From Lunularia cruciata (taxonomy: Eukaryota; Streptophyta; Marchantiopsida; Lunulariales; Lunulariaceae): a stretch of DNA of 64,000 nucleotides. The notes under the pieces are model-generated. The model saw only the letters and a program-made list of their open reading frames with translations, was not told the DNA's origin and made no database searches. This document shows, one piece after another, positions 44,831 through 56,372 of the stretch (position 1 is its first letter; each line of letters starts with the position of its first letter). The stretch lies in assembly GCA_948567375.1 (NCBI GenBank), contig OX419757.1:26040001-26104000 (forward strand). The letters run 5' to 3'. Both the position numbers and the translations under genes were made by a program.

Positions 44831-47227
44831 TTAGGGACGCTTCATGATGGTGATGGAGGTATTAGTGGTCGTATCCCAAGGTTCCTTGGGTTGGCCCACC
44901 TTGGCTTGGATCAGATCCTTTACTTTGGATCGGATGTCCGTCGGAAAAACTAGAGGCTTCATCTTCATCTCCTCCTCCAAACTCAGTTCTCGGGTCTTGA
45001 GTATTGCTTCCTTGAGTTCTTTCTGCAAGGCTTTAGCTTTGGCTTTTGCAAGGATCTTTTCCTCCTTGGCAGAAAGGATTGACTTTGGATGTAGCCTCTT
45101 TGCTTTTCTTGAGGACGACGAGGTTGTACTCAGTTCTTTGGGATCACGCTTCTTCTTACTTATGCGTGTCTAACCCTTCAAAATTTTGAGGTTTGGCCAT
45201 TCTCCTTTTGAGGTCGGGCTTCCTTCCTGAGGTCTCTCCTCCTCAAGTGTTATACAATTTACATTAGTATCAACCTTTGCCTGAAGCGCCGCATGCTCAG
45301 CCGGGATTTGTACATATTTTACATGCGGCTTCGGGTTTGGGGGGTGAGGGCATTGGTTGCTCATATGACCCAATCCTTTGCAATTTCCACACAAGGAAAC
45401 ATACCCAATTTGCCTTCTTGGCTCCGGATAATTTGGAGACCAACGTCCTATCGAGCCACAATTGTAACATGCCACGGGTGCAACATTTTGAGGTTGATTT
45501 TGGTGGTCTTCATGGAGGAGCACTGGAGTTATACTCCCTTGGTTTGTACCTTGGACCTTGGTACAATGTGCTTGCCTAAGGTTGTACCTCTTGGGTTTGG
45601 TACACAACATCTTCTTCCTCTCCCTGGTTCCATCTCAAAACCCAATCAATCTGGTGCATCGGGAATGCATTACAAGTATTGCATTCCATGTTTGCATGGC
45701 TTGACTTGCCACACGCGGTGCACCATACATTGGATCTGCCAAATGATGGAGGCTTCCTTTGATCCTTTGCTCCAATCATCTGGATCTTAAAATCCAAAAA
45801 CTCCTTTATGAAGGTATCCAGCTTGGTATCCGCCTTATGTACACCCTTTGCTGGAGGTATCAATGGTTTCTTACTCCCACATCTTTGTATTCTTCTTGGC
45901 TTTGATTCTTCTCAGACTCCAAAGAAGAACTTGAAGACGTGGAGGATTCCTCCAAAGAAAGGGATGTACTATGAGAATCTCTCCTTTTGGGCTTCTTGCC
46001 ATTCTTCTCCCGGTTTCTTTGATTGCCAGCAATTGAGAGTGAGCTACCTCATATCGGGTGACATGTTCGAGTACCTTGTCTAGGGAAGTTACATTCCTCT
46101 CCTTGGCAAAGATCTAAATCTCTAGTGAAAGTCCTCCTAGGAACCAAGTAATGGCTTGGGCATCAAAGTAACCCACCACCCAATTGCTTCAGGACTCGGT
46201 TCAAAAGTGCCATGAACCGCTTAGAGTAGTCTCTCAACTTCTCCTTCTTACCTCTGTCCAAATTGTTGAGTGCGGCAAAGACACTCATGTTGTAATCAAC
46301 TACCTAGAAGCATTCCAGGAAATTGTTTCTCAAGTCTGCCCAGTCTGCCGGTACAAACCCCTTCTAGGTTACATGGATATACCAACTCTGAGCTTTCTTT
46401 CGGAGAAGACTTGGGAAAATTTTTAGTTGATCCGTGGAGTCATGTTCCTTGTTGGCAAAGGAGATGACTTTGAATTCTTTGATGAATTCATTGGGGTCTT
46501 TGTCTTGTTCTGTCCCCTTGTATTTTTGATAGGCGGGTCAAGTGATAGGCAACAAAGTCATCATTTGATTGGGTGGAATCGGCTGTGGTAAGTTTGAACT
46601 TGATGGAACCAAGGAGCTGGCTAGTATTGACGTTGTGTTGATAGCCTAGGAGTTCCAATTAGTCAAGTTCAAAGTTGGGTCTTCTTTGACAATTTCTTCT
46701 CTGAGTGTGTCAACTTCAACCCGAGTGGAAGACTCAAGCTCAACACCTTTGGAGTGTTCTTCAAAATTCCTTTGAGACAATTGAGGAATCATGCATAAAA
46801 GGTGTTGACACTCTTCTTTTGTTAATGTCCGTGTTGTCTTTTCTTGAACAAAGTTCTTTAGAAATGCGACTTCCTTTACAGTTCTAGGAGAAGTTGGTGT
46901 ATTGGGCCATAATGAATATGTCTGCCCGCTTGAGTCTTTCTTCTTCTTGGAAGAGGGAGACAAGAAGTAGCCTTGCTAGTTGCCTTCATGTTTCTTTTAG
47001 TCAAGTTCTTGCAAGGCTTCTTGCACTTTGTGGAGAAGTTGAAAGTCCAACGCCTCTCATTTGGTTTTGTCAAAAGTAGATTGGATCTTCAGGCATTTGT
47101 CTTCTTCACGATGCAACATTTATCTTTGAACTCTCTCTTCCCATTGTTCTCTTGATGCATACATTTATATTGCTTTGACACCTAGTTTCAAGTTTAGCTT
47201 TGTATTCTTCCACTTCCAAGACTTGTA
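44831..47227 (-). pseudogene. gag of B1
   Basis: The reading begins near the primer site and passes through the piece 46646-46963 (KKKKDSSGQTYSLWPNTPTS), a capsid region around 46200-46600 and a Ser-rich tract near 45930. Near 45440-45500 the piece 45170-45610 has two knuckles, CYNCGSIGRWSPNYP (His replaced by Arg, last Cys by Tyr) and CGNCKGLGHMSNQC, which keeps the full CCHC. A Lys/Glu-rich helix links to the protease. Stops and shifts break it at several places. Confidence 0.82.
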
Positions 47228-47244
47228 TCCCTAGCAATGGTGCC
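47228..47244 (-). promoter_or_regulatory. Primer binding site of B1
   Basis: The minus strand reads TGGCACCATTGCTAGGG eight bases inside the 5' LTR end at 47253. The TGGCaCC..TTGC.-GG pattern resembles primer sites of Athila-type elements, which use a tRNA other than initiator Met. Its position proves that 47253-51027 is a 5' LTR and not an internal gene region. Confidence 0.7.
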
Positions 47245-47252
47245 AAAAATCA

Positions 47253-50200
47253 TGTAACAACCCGGCAAATATCACTTTTGCGGTACTCAGGTAAGAAAAG
47301 GTTGTTCCCATAGAGATACAAGTCAAAATTGGTCAAATACAAAGCAAAGTAACAATTCTAGTTCTTCTTGGTTGCGTTTGTAGTCTCTCAAGTAGAAACC
47401 ACATCCAGAAGAGAGTAATAAGCATTGACTTGCAGTCTTGTTACAACAATTTGTCACACTTAATCACAACTCCATCAAATATTTTGAAACAATCTTGATT
47501 GTGTGTGATTTAGGCTCTCTAAAAATCGCACTTCACTATATGACAACTTTGCCTTAGAATTATGTTCTACTCCTCCACTGAAGGGAAACCTTCCTTGATC
47601 TAAATTGCTTCATATCAATACTACATTGCACTCACAAATGTAGAATACTACCAACACTACAACTCCTCTCACATCTATCAAGGCATTGCTTTGATTGCAC
47701 TTCACTTAGGATTAAACACACAGAATGAAGATTAAGGCTGCGGAATCCAACATCCAACACACATATTGATTTGCACTTTGAATTTCTCCACACACTCACA
47801 AGCATAGACACAAAATTGATACTTGGAATTAAGCTCAAATGACGAGCACTACTTCACAACACTTTGCTTTATCTATTCTCAGAAATAATGAGCACTAAAC
47901 AATAGTTTCATGTGAATGCCACTCTTAAATAGTGAAGCAAATGACAATTACTAACAAAAATCCCGTTTCTACAACAACTTTTCCTACTTGTAGATCCAAA
48001 CTAACAATACACCTCTTCACATCTGCTTCTTCCTATCTCAAATCTGTTACTACTCCAATCTGAGGTCAATGTCTTCATCGGCTTCCAAACCCAAAGTTAC
48101 TCCACTTACTACTCTATCCTCGGGTTTCACAACTTCTAACTCTTCTACCAATTCTACTACTTCTTCGCTCTGATCTACAATTACTCTAGTGGGTAATCCA
48201 TCTAACTCCTTATCTCCCGACCCACTCTTCTCTAATATCTCCGATGGTAATTCCAAAGATATTTGTACTCCTATGTCATCTACTTTGCGCTTTGCTCTTA
48301 CATCCTTCTGAAGTTTATCTATCTCTAATTTCACTAGGTCTAATCTAATCATGATATTGTCTTCCACTTCCAATATCTACATGAGTTTTGAGACTGATAA
48401 GTAAGGTGTTCAAGTCTTTATCTTTTGCATTTCTCCTCCTTGTCTCCTGCACCAACAACTTCAACTTGTGCAGTCTTGTCTTTTCAATTTGCACGTTGGA
48501 TTTTATACTCAGCATTGCGTTCATCTTCGTCATATCTCCTTCAATGGCTCCAGTAGCATTCTTCTCTCTTGTTCTTGACTTGCAAGCCAATCTCCTCTAT
48601 ACATTGCTAGTTTTGCCTTGAACTTGGCTTTCACTTTCTCCTTATCCTTCTCCTTTTGTGCAATCTTCTCCTCCAGATTACGAAGTAACTCTCTCAGTCT
48701 TTCTTCTTCTCTATATTGCACAATCAACTCCCTTTGCCAGAGCTGCTTCTTCTCTTCTACACTTTCCATCACTCTATCAAGCTCTTGCTCCTTCTTTGCT
48801 ACTCTTGCCATAGCATGGATAATCTCTAATCTTGAATCAACAAACTGCTGTTTCAAGATTTCATACTCAGCTACTTATCTTTCTCTTGCTATGTCACTTT
48901 GCTCTATGATTTTCTCTCTACTCTCCACTTCTCTTCAAGTCCTCGATTACTTGATGTTGTACTACTACATCTACTCATAGCACTTCCTTTTCCTCCTCAC
49001 CTTGGATTATACTCTTCTTCAATTCAGAGTTCTCTTCTTCTAATCAAGCTAACACCTACAATATAGTCTTCACCTCCGGGCACTTTGACTACATCTCCTT
49101 CTTCTTGTGCTCCAATTTTACTAACAACGGGCACACAATCTCCTACAAATACTCCACTCCTTCACTCAAAGTTACCTCGTCTTGTGGACTTGTCTCCTTC
49201 TTTGCCTCTTCCTCACTTGGCACTTGCCTTCTCAATTGCAATCACCTTATAGGAATGGATTCTTTGCTCCCCGAACTTCCACTCTCCACTTCTCTTACCT
49301 TACTCAGCCCCGCTTCATACTTTGCCTTATGTCAGGAATGGACTCCCCTCTGAATTGTGACTCTCTTCTCCTCTTGCTCTAGAAATTTCTCTTTAGGTTT
49401 TGGGTTACCTTTCTCCTCCGTCTCCATCTTTGCTTCCTCTTCTTCAGGTACCAACTGCATCTCTACTCCATTATCACTGTTGCTACTCGTGTTCCCACTC
49501 TGTAGTGTGAACTCGGGTTCTTCCTCCTTCTCTGAGTCTTTAGACTTGCACTCAACTTCCACTTCTGACTTTTTGCGATAACCACTAGTTCTCTCCTCGG
49601 GTTCACCTTTCTAGCTTTCCTAGGTCTCACCATTGCTACTTCTTCTTCTTCTCCTTGTCAACTCCTCTTCTTTGACTTTGGAGTGCTCACCTTCAACTGC
49701 ACACTCGGCCCCATCTGCGCATAGTACTTGTTGCTGCTCCTGATTTGCAGGATGTATTGCTGCTCCTCCGCATAGACATTTCTTCTCAAGTCAAGGTGGA
49801 AATAGGACACCATCTTGTGTCTCTCTGCTGCATTGAGCAAGTTCAGCCCCTGATAGAAGTGGGCTGCAAATGGCACAATGTAATGTAGAGGCAACTTGTC
49901 TCCCTAATTCCACACCATCTGTCTTGTCCTTTGATGGAAACACTTCACCCAATTAATTGGCTCTCTTGCAAACATCTTGTGGAAAAACACCGCTTGGTGC
50001 TTCATCATATAGGTCATTCTCTCTGGCTTCAAGATTGCTATTAGTGCACTTACAATCCTTCTCTTTACAAGATCTTTATAGCTCTCCACTTTGTAGCCAT
50101 TCTTTGTGCACTTTGAAGAGAAGGTATCTCTCACTTCTTGGGTTTCTATGGCTACTTCTCCCTTCTCCAAGAACATGGCACCATGCTCTGTGCTTGTCTC

Positions 50201-51027
50201 TTTCTCGAGTACTAATCTCCAATCCGACTCTATCCATTGAGCCGGATTTCCTCTCTTCCCTTCTTCCTTAGGGCCATCAAAACACTTACTCTCGATGATC
50301 TCAATCATGAAACTTGGAAAATTAACATTCCAGTTCCATGCCAAGAATGTAATCCAAAGCCTGCTAAGGACCTTGATTCTTGCAATCACATCTAACCTCC
50401 AAATTGCATGATTTCTCACTACAAATTTGGAGTTCTTCTTCCCACCTCCCATCTTTCTCTCTTCCACTCCAGGTTGGGGGTTATTCCTCCTACTCATTCC
50501 CGGATTAACTCTCTCAACTTCCTCTTGACACACCAGTGCATCTGCAACTACACTTCCCTTCCCATGATCTCCTATAGGGCGACTTCTTAACGGCAATGGA
50601 AAATTACTTGTCATCACTTTGTCTCTAGCCCAAATTTTATAATGGTGTGCCTTCTCCATCTTTCTTCACTTTGAGTTGCTATTGAGAAATCACACCTCTT
50701 GCATGCTCCTGTCACTATCAATTTTCCCTCATGCATATGACTACCATTTTTGTGAGCAGTACCTCCTTGAATGTCTCACCCCAAAGGAAAGTTGTTACAT
50801 TGTCCTTGCCTTGGGTTGAGCACCCTTGAGACAAAGTCTCCTTACTTTGGGTTGTATGCTGACATGGCAATTCTGAGTACCTTGCCTTCTGACACAAGGT
50901 CACTTTACATTGGGTTACAACCCAAGGACACCTTTCTTTGCCTTCTTTTGCAATATAGGCGCAATACGACTTCTTCTGTACACTTCTTCTTCAAAATTAA
51001 GAAAAAAACAAAAATATGGGTACCATA
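47253..51027 (-). mobile_element. 5' LTR of B1 (3.8 kb, with an ORF inside)
   Basis: The LTR begins TATGGTACCC (one change from TGTGGTACCC) at 51027 and ends GGGTTGTTACA at 47253, followed by the primer site. Its length (3775 bp) agrees with the solo LTR at 19246-23030 (3785 bp). It contains one long broken frame in the same direction as the element. Confidence 0.9.
48050..50659 (-). pseudogene. LTR-borne ORF of family B (copy 3, best copy)
   Basis: The frame starts at Met 50659 and reads 251 codons without a stop (50659-49904), then 49894-49658, 49562-49332, 48856-48530 and 48373-48050, for a nominal length near 870 codons. The N-terminal half has RLWITFLAWNWNVNFPSFM, WIESDWRLVLEKE, MKHQAVFFHKMFAREPINW and HYIVPFAAHFYQGLNLLNA. 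Then come a Lys/Ser-rich segment, an acidic linker, a coiled coil of roughly 350 residues (EKEQELDRVMESVEEKKQLW) and a tail ending DIDLRLE. No signal peptide, membrane span or zinc motif is seen. I do not recognise it. It is not gag, protease or pol, all of which lie elsewhere in the element. Possible roles, purely by analogy, are structural or regulatory; a captured host gene is also possible. Confidence 0.8.
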
Positions 51028-51285
51028 GCATCCTATAGCTACATAAGAAGCATCAATGGAGAGGATGAAAGGCTTACTCCAATCAGGTTTAGCAAGAATT
51101 GGAGCTACAACAAGGGATTGCTTGAGCTCCTCAAAAGCTTTGAGAGCCTCCTTGTCCTCCAAAATCACCATGTAATCTACACCCTTTTTCATGTAGATGG
51201 TTAATGCATAAGCCTTGTTGGAAAATGAGAAGATGAACCTCCTATAGTATCCAACCATCCCCAAGAATTCACGTAACTTTGTCAA
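51028..51285 (-). pseudogene. RNase H N-terminal part of A1
   Basis: The minus-strand piece 50905-51285 begins MTKLREFLGMVGYYRRFIFS, the connection, and reaches FILSIDASYVAIGC, with the first RNase H Asp, at the B1 border. The frame then runs into B1's LTR and stops. The rest of the domain is at 38560-38916. Confidence 0.88.
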
Positions 51286-51963
51286 GCTTGAAAGGAATGG
51301 AAGGTCTGAGATTTTTCCTCACCTTCTCAAGATCCACTACTATTCCATCCTTGGGGATGATATGTCCCAAAAGTAGACATTCTTCACATCCAAAAATGCA
51401 CTTCTTTGGGTTGAGTGATGCATTTGCCTCATCTAAGCATTGCAAGACCTTCATTAGATGCTCAAAGTGCTCCTCCTTGCTCCTAGACACAAAAGTCATC
51501 AATGAAGTCTCTCACAAATGAAAGGTTCAAAGACCTTGTTCAAGAACTGTTGGAATGTGGCTGGAGCCACATTCCAACAGGCTAAAAGGCATGACCTTGA
51601 AAGCATAAGTTCCCCAAGGTGTGGTGAACATGGTGAGTTGTTGATGCTCTAGTGCAATCTTGATTTAGTTATATCCCTTATACCATCTCCAAAACTGTAC
51701 CTCTCATGACTTGCAACCTCCTCCAAGATCTCATCAATGAATGGCAATGGGTAGTAGTCCTTCTTGGTAACATCATTGAGCTTCTTGTAATCCACACATA
51801 CCCAAAGCTTACCATTCTTTTTCTTCACAATGACAATTGGAGACACCCATTCGGAATCCTCCACCTCAAAGATAAATCCGGCCTCCTTGAGCTTATCAAT
51901 ATCCTCCTTCACAACCAAAGATATTGGTAGGCTAATGCAATGTTTGGCGGATTGGTCTTGCAT
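51286..51963 (-). pseudogene. Reverse transcriptase of A1
   Basis: The piece 51649-51963 has EWVSPIVIVKKKNGKLWVCV and DYKKLNDVTKKDYYPLPF, the fingers and palm. The catalytic region is near 51480-51510 (DFIDDFCV in a shifted frame). The piece 51269-51502 has LNPKKCIFGCEECLLLGHII, the thumb. A small perfect palindrome at 51547-51580 overwrites the region before ATFQQ. The frame has at least three shifts. Confidence 0.85.
51547..51580. repeat. Perfect 34-bp palindrome in A1 RT
   Basis: 16-base arms (CTGTTGGAATGTGGCT and its exact reverse complement) are separated by GG. The right arm is normal RT coding sequence (ATFQQ on the minus strand); the left arm has no coding sense and shifts the frame. 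Confidence 0.95.
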
Positions 51964-52278
51964 GTGACTCCACCTCTATCTTGTGCTCCTCCAAGGTGAC
52001 TTCCTTCAATCCTTGTAACTGAAAGCAAACACATGGATGAACTTGCGGAAAATCACTCAAATCTCACCTTCTCCTCCTTGGTAAGATTTGGGCCATTCTT
52101 GAGGGTAGCTAACCTTCTCTCTACCTCCTCAAGTGTCAATGGTGATTTATCTGGGTCGCTCAAAACCTCTAGCTTAGGTGAAAAATCCATAGCACACAAG
52201 GGATACATCTGAATCTGATTCAGATTCATCCTCCTCCGTGGAAGTCTACTCTTCCATGCTTGTGTCCACACCTGAAGC

Positions 52279-53193
52279 TCATTCTTTAGAATCTGATTCC
52301 CAATAATCAGAAGATGGTGTATCTGAATGTGAAATGTTGGTGCCATTAGTCACAAGAATTGTGACTCTATGGTTTGATGGCCCAATCCTCAAGTACCCTT
52401 TGTGGCATCTATCAATTGTGTGTGCTGCTCTCAACCATGGCCTCCCAAGAAGTAAGTCATAGCTTGAATCCTTCAAGACTTGGAAAGTCATGAGATTTTG
52501 AACTCCCATAACTAAAACTACCACTTTATCTATCACCCCTACTTGTTGCTTGTTTTCCATGCTCACCACAAATTTTGAAGATCTTAAGGGTATCATACCC
52601 AACTTCTTCATCAACCTTTCTGACATGGCATTCAATGTTGATCCTCCATCAACAAGTGCATCCTTGATGTTGTGACTATTCACTCTCACATCAATCTTGG
52701 AGGCATATTCACAAGCCTCCCATGGTGCTGGCTTGGCATCCACCACCCCCATTGATACATGAGCTTTTGTGTTATTCTTCCTCTTGCTTTTTGTAGAACT
52801 CAAACCACCTCTAAGCTCCTTTCTCAAGGTAGGGTTCCAAGCAATCAATTGGCCCACTGTGATGTTAGCCTTGTGACTACCAACATCCTCCAACACATTG
52901 TAGTTCCATTGTTGCTTTGAAATCAAGAAATCCTCCATCCCTAACTTCTTCCTTGGAGTCTTTGTTGTTGATGTTATTGATGTACGAGTGCTCCTAATGG
53001 ACATAGGAGTATCCTTGCTTGGAGTAAATCCTTGAGAAGAGTGAACATCCTTTGCAAAACAAGCTCTCTTCTTCTCTTGTGCCAAAAGCTCCAAATTAAG
53101 ACCCTTGGAGGTTGAGCACTCTCTCTTCTCATACTTGCTCTCAACTACATCTATGGATGCTATCCCCTTACCTTTGTTTGTATTAGGAGTCAC
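52279..53193 (-). pseudogene. Protease region of A1
   Basis: A 304-codon open piece, one of the longest in the window. Near its middle it reads IKDALVDGGSTLNAMSERLM, an aspartic protease site with D-G-G-S, and about 70 residues later SYDLLLGRPWLRAAHTID, the second motif. The N-terminal 130 residues are basic and Ser/Thr-rich. The C-terminal end (DTPSSDYWESDSKE) is acidic and leads toward the RT. The frame is intact here, but its junctions to gag and RT are not. Confidence 0.88.
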
Positions 53194-53239
53194 TTGGGTT
53201 CACTACCTCCCTCTTTCCTTCTATTGGCTCCCTCATAAC

Positions 53240-54169
53240 CCCTTCCTCCATGGTAAGTGGAATTTGGGTAATTCCTTTGGATATTTTGGCCTCTTCCTCC
53301 ACAACCAAAAAAATTTCTATCATTGAAATTGTTGGCTGGTTGGCCTCCTCTATATTACTGGTTTTGATAACTCCAAGGCACTCTCCCTACATTCTGATCC
53401 ACTTCTCTTCTCCCACAGTTGCACCACATTGATCTTGAGATCTGCAAGTTGTTTTGTGATGGTTTGAAGTGGATCCTTTGGTAGAGGTGCAAGAACTTGA
53501 GCAACTTCTACTTGTGAAGCAACTACTACTTGCGGTGCAATCCTTGCCACCAAAATATCAAAAGTTCCACCATACTTGTAGCCTTGAGGAGGATGCACAA
53601 CCTCCTTCACCACCAAATCACTCTCATCTCCTTCCAAACTCTCCTCCATACGAATTGCAATCTTGATAGCTTCAACCTTAGAAGAAGGTTTCTCATATCC
53701 CACCTTGCTTCTAATTTGTGGTCTCAACTCTCCCACAAAATTCTTGGTGAGCATGGCTCCTATGCCAATCATAGTAGTCTCCACATCATCTCCACCCTTC
53801 CTTAACACTATGCAAAATCTGGACTCTAACTTTTCCACTCTTTCCACATAGACTCTCACTTTCTCTCCATCTCCTTGTTTGAGAAAGGTAACCTCACTCA
53901 TCAATCTCTCATAACTCTCATTTGGAAGGAAGTTATCAATGAGTGTTGAAGTCAAACTCTCCCAAGACTCTTCTTCTCCATCTCTCCTCTCTCTTTTGGT
54001 ATTTTGACTGATACCATGTAAATGCTGCATCCTCAAAGAAATCTGGTAATAATGAGGCCCACTCATTCTTCCTCCTCTCATTGTTTCCTATGCAAACTCT
54101 CTTGAAGTCTGTCACAAAGGCCTCCATATCTTCTCCATCCTTGCCAAAGAAAACCGGAAGTTTCTCCAT
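53240..54169 (-). pseudogene. gag of A1
   Basis: The frame starts at Met 54169 (MEKLPVFFGKDGEDMEAFVT) and continues in a second piece, 53350-54081, after one shift near 54000. It has the plant gag capsid hallmarks WYQSKY, LIDNFLPNESYERLMSEVTF and KVRVYVERVEKLESRF. The end, near 53250-53340, is Gly/Asn/Arg-rich with FFGCGGRG instead of a clear zinc knuckle. Confidence 0.85.
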
Positions 54170-55660
54170 CTTAACCCCTCACCATCTTTCTTTTCTCTCA
54201 ATTTTTTTATTCTTTTCTCACTCTATAACTAATAAAGTATATACATGAATAACACTACCTAAGAATAATCCACTCTAGGGAACACAAAAGTTTCAGGTTG
54301 CTCCAAGATTTCTATAGCAACATTAAATCCTAAAGTGCATATTAATCAAACTCTCATGGATAGTTTATCCATAAGTTGAAAGATTATCTCCATCACTAAT
54401 CTTGAGAACTAGCTGATGAAGGTGGTAGTATTTATGTAGCTATACTAAGACTCTCCAAGATCTTTCACCAAAGTCTCCAAAAGTGCTTTTACTCCACCGC
54501 ACTCATGTCCTTTTGGAAGTCCTTCCACTCCATAAACCTAACACAAGTCCTTTCTCTTAGATCTTCTCCCTCCCAACCTTGGTGAAGAAGCTCCAACATG
54601 CAAACCCAAGTCAAGAAAGCCTCTCCTTTCCCTCAATCTCTTGCTCTCAAAGGTCAATGGACATGATTTTGACTTATGTCCCTTCTTTCCACAAAGAAAT
54701 TACTTAGACTCACTCTTTCCTCCAAGTGGTGTAGGTTTTTGGATCCTCTCAACACTCTCTTCAAATTCTATTATAAACTCTATTTTCCTCAAATCCACCC
54801 CTACAATCACCTCAAACTCTTGGGAAACCTTGCACAGTCTCAATTTCCACTCTTGATGACCCTCTTGATGTTCCCAAGATGAATCTAAACACTCAAACAT
54901 GCTTTTTGTTGCTCTCAAACTCCTCATGCATAAGATCTCAACTCTGCAAAATTGACCCTTCCTCACAATTTCACTCAAATCTCTCAACTAGTATGTGATA
55001 GTCCTCTAAAATTTTGCACACGTAGTCCCAACTCCAAGGCATCCCTCTCTGAAAAATTTCAGATCTTTATATTGAGCCATTTGGCCTAAACACCTTTCTA
55101 TTCAGCACACATATTTCAGATTTGGTCTGAAAACCACCCCCCTCACTTCAAAAACTCGTAACTCCCTGCTCAAAAATGATCTCTCTCTAATTTGTGTGTC
55201 AATAGGTAAGATACAACATACTGAATTTTCTTGGAAAGTTTCACAACAATCCACCAAAAATAGAAGAAATAGTAGACTTTGTATAATTTTCCAAAGAGTA
55301 TGCAGTTCCAAGAGCAGTTTACCCTATCAACTTTCAAAACTTCTAGCCCAATGCGCATAAGCTATCATGTGTAAAAATTCAAGTCCAGATCTCAAACTTG
55401 AGATTTTGCCTAAAATCACCTTAATCCCCAAAATCTGCAATCCACCTCATAGAATCTCTCCAAATCCTCTCATGTGTACAAGATGTAAAAAATCACCTCA
55501 AAGACATCATAAAGAACTACAAGGTAAAAATATGGATCTTGGTTCTCTTATATAAGTTCAGCCCTCTCATCTCCTAATGTCCTCTCCAAATGAACTCTCA
55601 TAGTCTCATTCTACCTTATGTAGAATTGAACATAGAACATTATCTTGCCTTCTAGAGAGG
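54170..55660 (-). other. Leader of A1 between primer site and gag
   Basis: About 1.5 kb with no frame above 95 codons and no recognised domain. It is AT-rich, with T-rich and CT-rich runs on the plus strand. A long leader is common in this type of element. I see nothing else in it. Confidence 0.55.
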
Positions 55661-55677
55661 TCCCGGTAATAGAACCA
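55661..55677 (-). promoter_or_regulatory. Primer binding site of A1
   Basis: The minus strand reads TGGTTCTATTACCGGGA five bases inside the 5' LTR end at 55683. TGG at its start pairs with the CCA end of a tRNA. I cannot name the tRNA by eye; it does not match initiator Met. Confidence 0.65.
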
Positions 55678-55682
55678 AAAAA

Positions 55683-56372
55683 TGTGAGCCGGCCTGTCTC
55701 TCACTCAAGATGAACCTCTGATGAATATTATGGTAGCACACCATAGACTAAGAAGGCAAAGAACCCCAACTCCATCATACTCCTCCAAGGCTAACATCCA
55801 AGACTCAAGACATTGCTCACTAGAGAACTCAATGAGAGAGATACAATTGCAAATGAAAGGATGATGAGTACCCCCTCACCCATTGTTTATATACTTGTGA
55901 AATAGTTACAAACCAAAGTTACTAATTACCGTAGTAACTCAAGTTACTAGACTAAAAGTCAAGTAAAGTCAAAAAGTAAAAAAGAATATCCATTCACATG
56001 TGCATATTCCACTAGCATGTGATCTTATCTTGATCCAATCATATAGTCAAGGATTTCTTCACATGGGCTATCCTTGGACTATAGAAGAATCCAAAACAAA
56101 AAGGCTTGTGGGCCCAAGAGTTCTCAACTCTTTCCTCAAAGCCAAACACCTAGGAATAATACCAAGTCAACACACTAGAATCCAAAATAGTGGTGCTCAT
56201 CTTTTCTACTTCCTCTAAATTAAGGTCCACTCTATCTTAGCTATGAATAAATTTAGCTAATCATGACTTATGTAGAACCATCCTTTATCTCTATATAAAT
56301 AATATCTCTCAAGTACTTGTAATATCAAGCTAAATATCACAATACCACACACATGCACAAATGTGTATTACA
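55683..56372 (-). mobile_element. 5' LTR of A1
   Basis: 690 bp, starting at 56372 on the minus strand with TGTAATACAC and ending GGCCGGCTCACA. A TATA-like TATATAAAC (minus strand, 55885-55893) and a CT-rich stretch after it mark the likely promoter and start of the transcript. Confidence 0.92.

Larger units (their letters stand above)
38917..51027 (-). mobile_element. B-family gypsy element B1, nested in A1
   Basis: The unit reads, on the minus strand, a 3.8-kb 5' LTR (47253-51027), primer site, gag, protease, RT, RNase H, integrase and a damaged 3' LTR (38917-41210). It lies inside the RNase H of A1; taking out the insert plus one 6-base flank (GCATTC on the left, GCATCC on the right, five of six alike) restores the A1 reading frame. 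The DLG-type protease and the TGGCACC primer site are like those of Athila/Tat-type elements. No frame is intact throughout, and the 3' LTR has lost its start and polypurine tract. Confidence 0.9.
36500..56372 (-). mobile_element. Full-length A element (A1), split by B1
   Basis: Two A LTRs (36500-37190 and 55683-56372) in the same orientation bracket, on the minus strand, a primer site, a leader, gag, protease, RT, RNase H, integrase and a purine tract. Without the 12.1-kb B1 insert the element is about 7.8 kb, a normal size. The outer flanks AGGTA and (A)GGTC agree at four of five positions with a one-base shift. The LTRs differ at about a tenth of positions over the first 170 bp by eye, so the insertion is old. 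No domain is fully intact. Confidence 0.9.

Noticed and set aside
52279-53193. 304-codon open frame as an intact host gene
   Set aside because: The DGGS and LLLGRPWL motifs and its place between gag and RT show it is the protease region of A1.
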